Origin: Chloroflexi bacterium RBG_16_68_14
Lineage (GTDB): Bacteria > Chloroflexota > Dehalococcoidia > DSTF01 > RBG-16-68-14
DNA: 6,965 nucleotides
Reading direction: 5' to 3'
Assembly: GCA_001796995.1 (NCBI GenBank)
Contig: MGOB01000003.1
Span: 9,607-16,571, forward strand
Shown here: positions 6,401 through 6,965 of the stretch, in pieces
Position numbering within the stretch: position 1 is the stretch's first letter
How the letters are laid out: each line of letters opens with the position of its first letter
Notes under the pieces: model-generated
Database searches by the model: none
What the model saw: only the letters and a program-made list of their open reading frames with translations
What the model was told of the DNA's origin: nothing
Program-made: the position numbers and the translations under genes

Positions 6401-6767
6401 TCGCCCACTCAGTCATGCGCTGCTCGTCCAGGTAGGCCACCACCGCCGGGCCGGCGCGGAAGTAGGCCGCCGCCACCACCGAGGAGTGCTCGGCCAGGTC
6501 GCGGCCGGCGTGCACCCAGCGCCGGAAGGCCGGCGGGCTGAGCGTGCGCACCACCTGCGGGCTGACCCGAAAGTACTCGGCGGCGGCCTCCCAGGAGCGG
6601 AGGGAGTGCCCCGCCAGCAGCAGGCCCTCCTCCGTCCAGGAGCGCAGGTCGTGCTCCGAGAGGTGGGGACGTAGCTCGCTCAGGGCGAGGCGGAACTCCT
6701 CTACCACCGACGCGCTGTGGCTGCTCAGCTTGCGCTCGGCCTCGGCGACGAAGGCATCGAAGCTCAT
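3495..6767 (-). CDS. Large NorD/CbbO-like VWA-domain protein with N-terminal helical repeats
   Basis: The product is 1090 residues, with no signal peptide or membrane segment. Residues 39-342 form eight helical repeats of about 37 residues (pattern W..G..L....A..YF..SP.V...L), probably an alpha-solenoid. The middle part holds YKVYATHQAAHLEFGSFWF (414-432), an Arg-rich stretch (about 437-468) and EDVRIDA (494-500). An acidic segment (about 743-756) precedes YYYDEWDFRAADYKPGWC (760-777), typical of NorD/CbbO proteins. The C-terminal VWA domain (about 862-1050) has an intact MIDAS: DMSAS at 870-874, T982 in STRMGPAIRH, and D1010 in LVSDGRPQD. NorD and CbbO act with MoxR-family AAA+ ATPases (NorQ, CbbQ) to activate metal enzymes such as nitric oxide reductase or Rubisco. 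No such ATPase or target is in the window, so the client is unknown. ATG 6767 has no Shine-Dalgarno but a good -10 box 9 nt upstream. The last 73 bp are duplicated at 2755-2827. Confidence 0.88.
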   Translation of the reverse strand: MSFDAFVAEAERKLSSHSASVVEEFRLALSELRPHLSEHDLRSWTEEGLLLAGHSLRSWEAAAEYFRVSPQVVRTLSPPAFRRWVHAGRDLAEHSSVVAAAYFRAGPAVVAYLDEQRMTEWAMLGRHLYRGHWKSISLASMFFAAGPKLLRLLTMEELARLTALVEAVAERSYELASDCLDAAPHLFGTLAREDRTSFLALGTAVADASWADVRQLFQRGATLLEPVAEGERARLLALSSQVAGHLGRQAFSLFAEAAEGLAHVAPEAHGDLLSLAEELAVGSPAAAMEFLKSAPSVLRRVRLEDLHRWHAAGHRILRGSRAGGEAYFRLESGKGEEVLQALSSRLELSQVGGVLRLYCKALTGTNVSIQPVSALAEKGIGWVSEQRPSTEGTTVYLPEYADEHVEKVQNFAVYKVYATHQAAHLEFGSFWFRFARKGRVLPRRRHLVERERRRLLTGGDGGRARRRRALTDMERFFDLFDDRRLALDLFTIAEDVRIDAAVRREYGGIRQSWARTQQTELERRPEVRSLPLRLALLENLVRASLDGLRTIVWPQGLSDVLAESLRLLRTMQQPATAGRSAATVEDAAECALLLYQLVSRIPNLPPELLEGLDWEELTEDALEVLLSTPAGGGEMDMSALPSGEEQAYESPQPVDFRGDFKPELVQLLMRLRLKEGQETFGDLSPLTAEQLRELMEKSVEITITAQAEGDLASTIGLFLSNLEKEAGTPIPDQQLQLDDGTPLAEAGEEEGELQQEAKAYYYDEWDFRAADYKPGWCCVREQVLGEGSTDFFEQALRDHAPLVAETRRQFELLRPELFRKIKRLYDGEEFDLDLVTEYLIEKRAGHPYTDKVYWRRNKVERDVAVAFLLDMSASTDEEIEKRKQKYHEEPDFDHDPRRYFQWLAQRRADHVVTPPKRIIDLEKESTVLLIKALETIGDTYGIYGFSGYGRENVEFYVIKDLEEPFSDRVMRRIDKVAPIRSTRMGPAIRHATAKLDDYDAKVKILFLVSDGRPQDHGYGRDRTEKEYAIHDTRQALVEARRKGITPFCLTVDKEGHDYLGQMCEDMGYEVLAHIEALPSRLPTLYRRLTE
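5034..5049. repeat. Short perfect palindrome inside the VWA gene
   Basis: GCCCGCC and GGCGGGC form 7-bp perfect arms around GT. It encodes part of an apparent linker (QQPATAGRS, about residues 572-580) between helical segments. The arms follow the same GYCCGCC/GGCGGRC pattern as the palindrome at 8-24, which raises the possibility of a miniature repeat family tolerated in linkers. Chance in high-GC DNA is not excluded. Confidence 0.4.
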
Positions 6768-6776
6768 GGCAGGAGT

Positions 6777-6782
6777 ATTGTA
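6777..6782 (-). promoter_or_regulatory. Putative -10 box of the VWA gene, leaderless start
   Basis: On the minus strand TACAAT (6782-6777) matches the -10 consensus at 5 of 6 positions and ends 9 nt before the ATG at 6767, so transcription would begin within a few bases of the start codon. No Shine-Dalgarno is seen in the gap. A weak -35 candidate (TTCCCG, 6806-6801, 18-bp spacing) is unconvincing. Confidence 0.5.
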
Positions 6783-6833
6783 GCGAGCGGGGAGTGGGGG
6801 CGGGAAGCGGGATGCGAGAAGAGAGGGAGTGCG

Positions 6834-6917
6834 ATGCGAGGGATCGCGCAGTTGCTCCTATCGACCGCGCTGCTGGCGGCGGCGCCCGGCACGGCTCTGT
6901 CTCGGCTGCCGAGGTGA
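6834..6917 (+). CDS. Short ORF resembling a signal peptide; possible start of a secreted protein with a frame break
   Basis: ATG 6834 is preceded by a good purine-rich ribosome binding site (AGAGGGAG, 4 nt upstream). It encodes 27 residues, MRGIAQLLLSTALLAAAPGT and a short tail, which reads like a secretion signal: one arginine, a hydrophobic core, then small residues. It then stops at TGA 6915-6917. Another frame over 6899-6961 reads VSAAEVTVEGQAEAQPAEAA, which looks like a signal-cleavage region and mature N-terminus, but it also stops at 6962-6964. So this is either a real micropeptide, the broken start of an exported protein, or chance. It diverges from the VWA gene, with 66 bp between the two starts. 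A 50-residue ORF from ATG 6812 in the second frame is an alternative reading. Confidence 0.3.
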   Translation: MRGIAQLLLSTALLAAAPGTALSRLPR

Positions 6918-6965
6918 CGGTTGAGGGGCAGGCTGAGGCACAACCGGCTGAGGCTGCGGGGTGAC

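Noticed and set aside
5430..6674. Plus-strand 414-codon open frame antisense to the VWA gene
   Set aside because: Composition is His/Arg/Gln/Ala-rich without motifs. The minus strand carries the coherent VWA protein with repeats and MIDAS.
1..6965. tRNA, rRNA or riboswitch (for example a TPP riboswitch near thiI)
   Set aside because: The 22-bp gap upstream of thiI is too short for a TPP riboswitch, and I saw no cloverleaf or rRNA-like sequence in the other gaps, all shorter than 140 bp.

Overview
This is a high-GC bacterial window of ordinary housekeeping and cell-envelope genes, interrupted by a small mobile module. The mix of genes fits Chloroflexota or a similar high-GC, actinobacteria-like lineage best: a rhodanese-less ThiI, a PD40-type lipoprotein, a very long NorD/CbbO-type VWA protein, a REP-associated tyrosine transposase (RAYT), and several starts that look leaderless. 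The phylum is an inference from gene content; no 16S rRNA or universal marker is present.

Layout. Positions 1-1571 (minus strand) hold thiI (tRNA 4-thiouridine / thiamine sulfur transfer), followed 21 bp downstream by a Nudix-type gene that runs off the left edge and has an eroded Nudix box. A 22-bp divergent gap carries overlapping -10-like elements for thiI and for a plus-strand lipoprotein gene (1594-2748) predicted to fold as a beta-propeller. Positions 2755-3483 hold a 73-bp duplicated gene end, a REP-type palindrome, an intact RAYT gene (2886-3428) and a second REP palindrome. Positions 3495-6767 (minus strand) encode a 1090-residue protein: eight N-terminal helical repeats of about 37 residues, a middle domain with an HQAAH motif, and a C-terminal VWA domain with an intact MIDAS. 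The right edge holds the start of a possible secreted protein whose frame breaks early.

How the parts relate. thiI and the Nudix gene look co-transcribed. The VWA protein belongs to a family that works with a MoxR-type AAA+ ATPase, but no such gene lies in the window. The most notable region is the RAYT module. Its gene is flanked by REP palindromes in opposite orientation, each with a GTAG tetranucleotide 5' of the stem. A copy of the same palindrome, preceded by tandem expansion of its left half, sits in frame inside the transposase gene. The module is also bracketed by two copies of the last 73 bp of the VWA gene, and the homology ends at the GTAG of the upstream REP. This looks like a REPtron that arrived at the 3' end of the VWA gene, was associated with its duplication, and was itself invaded by its own REP.
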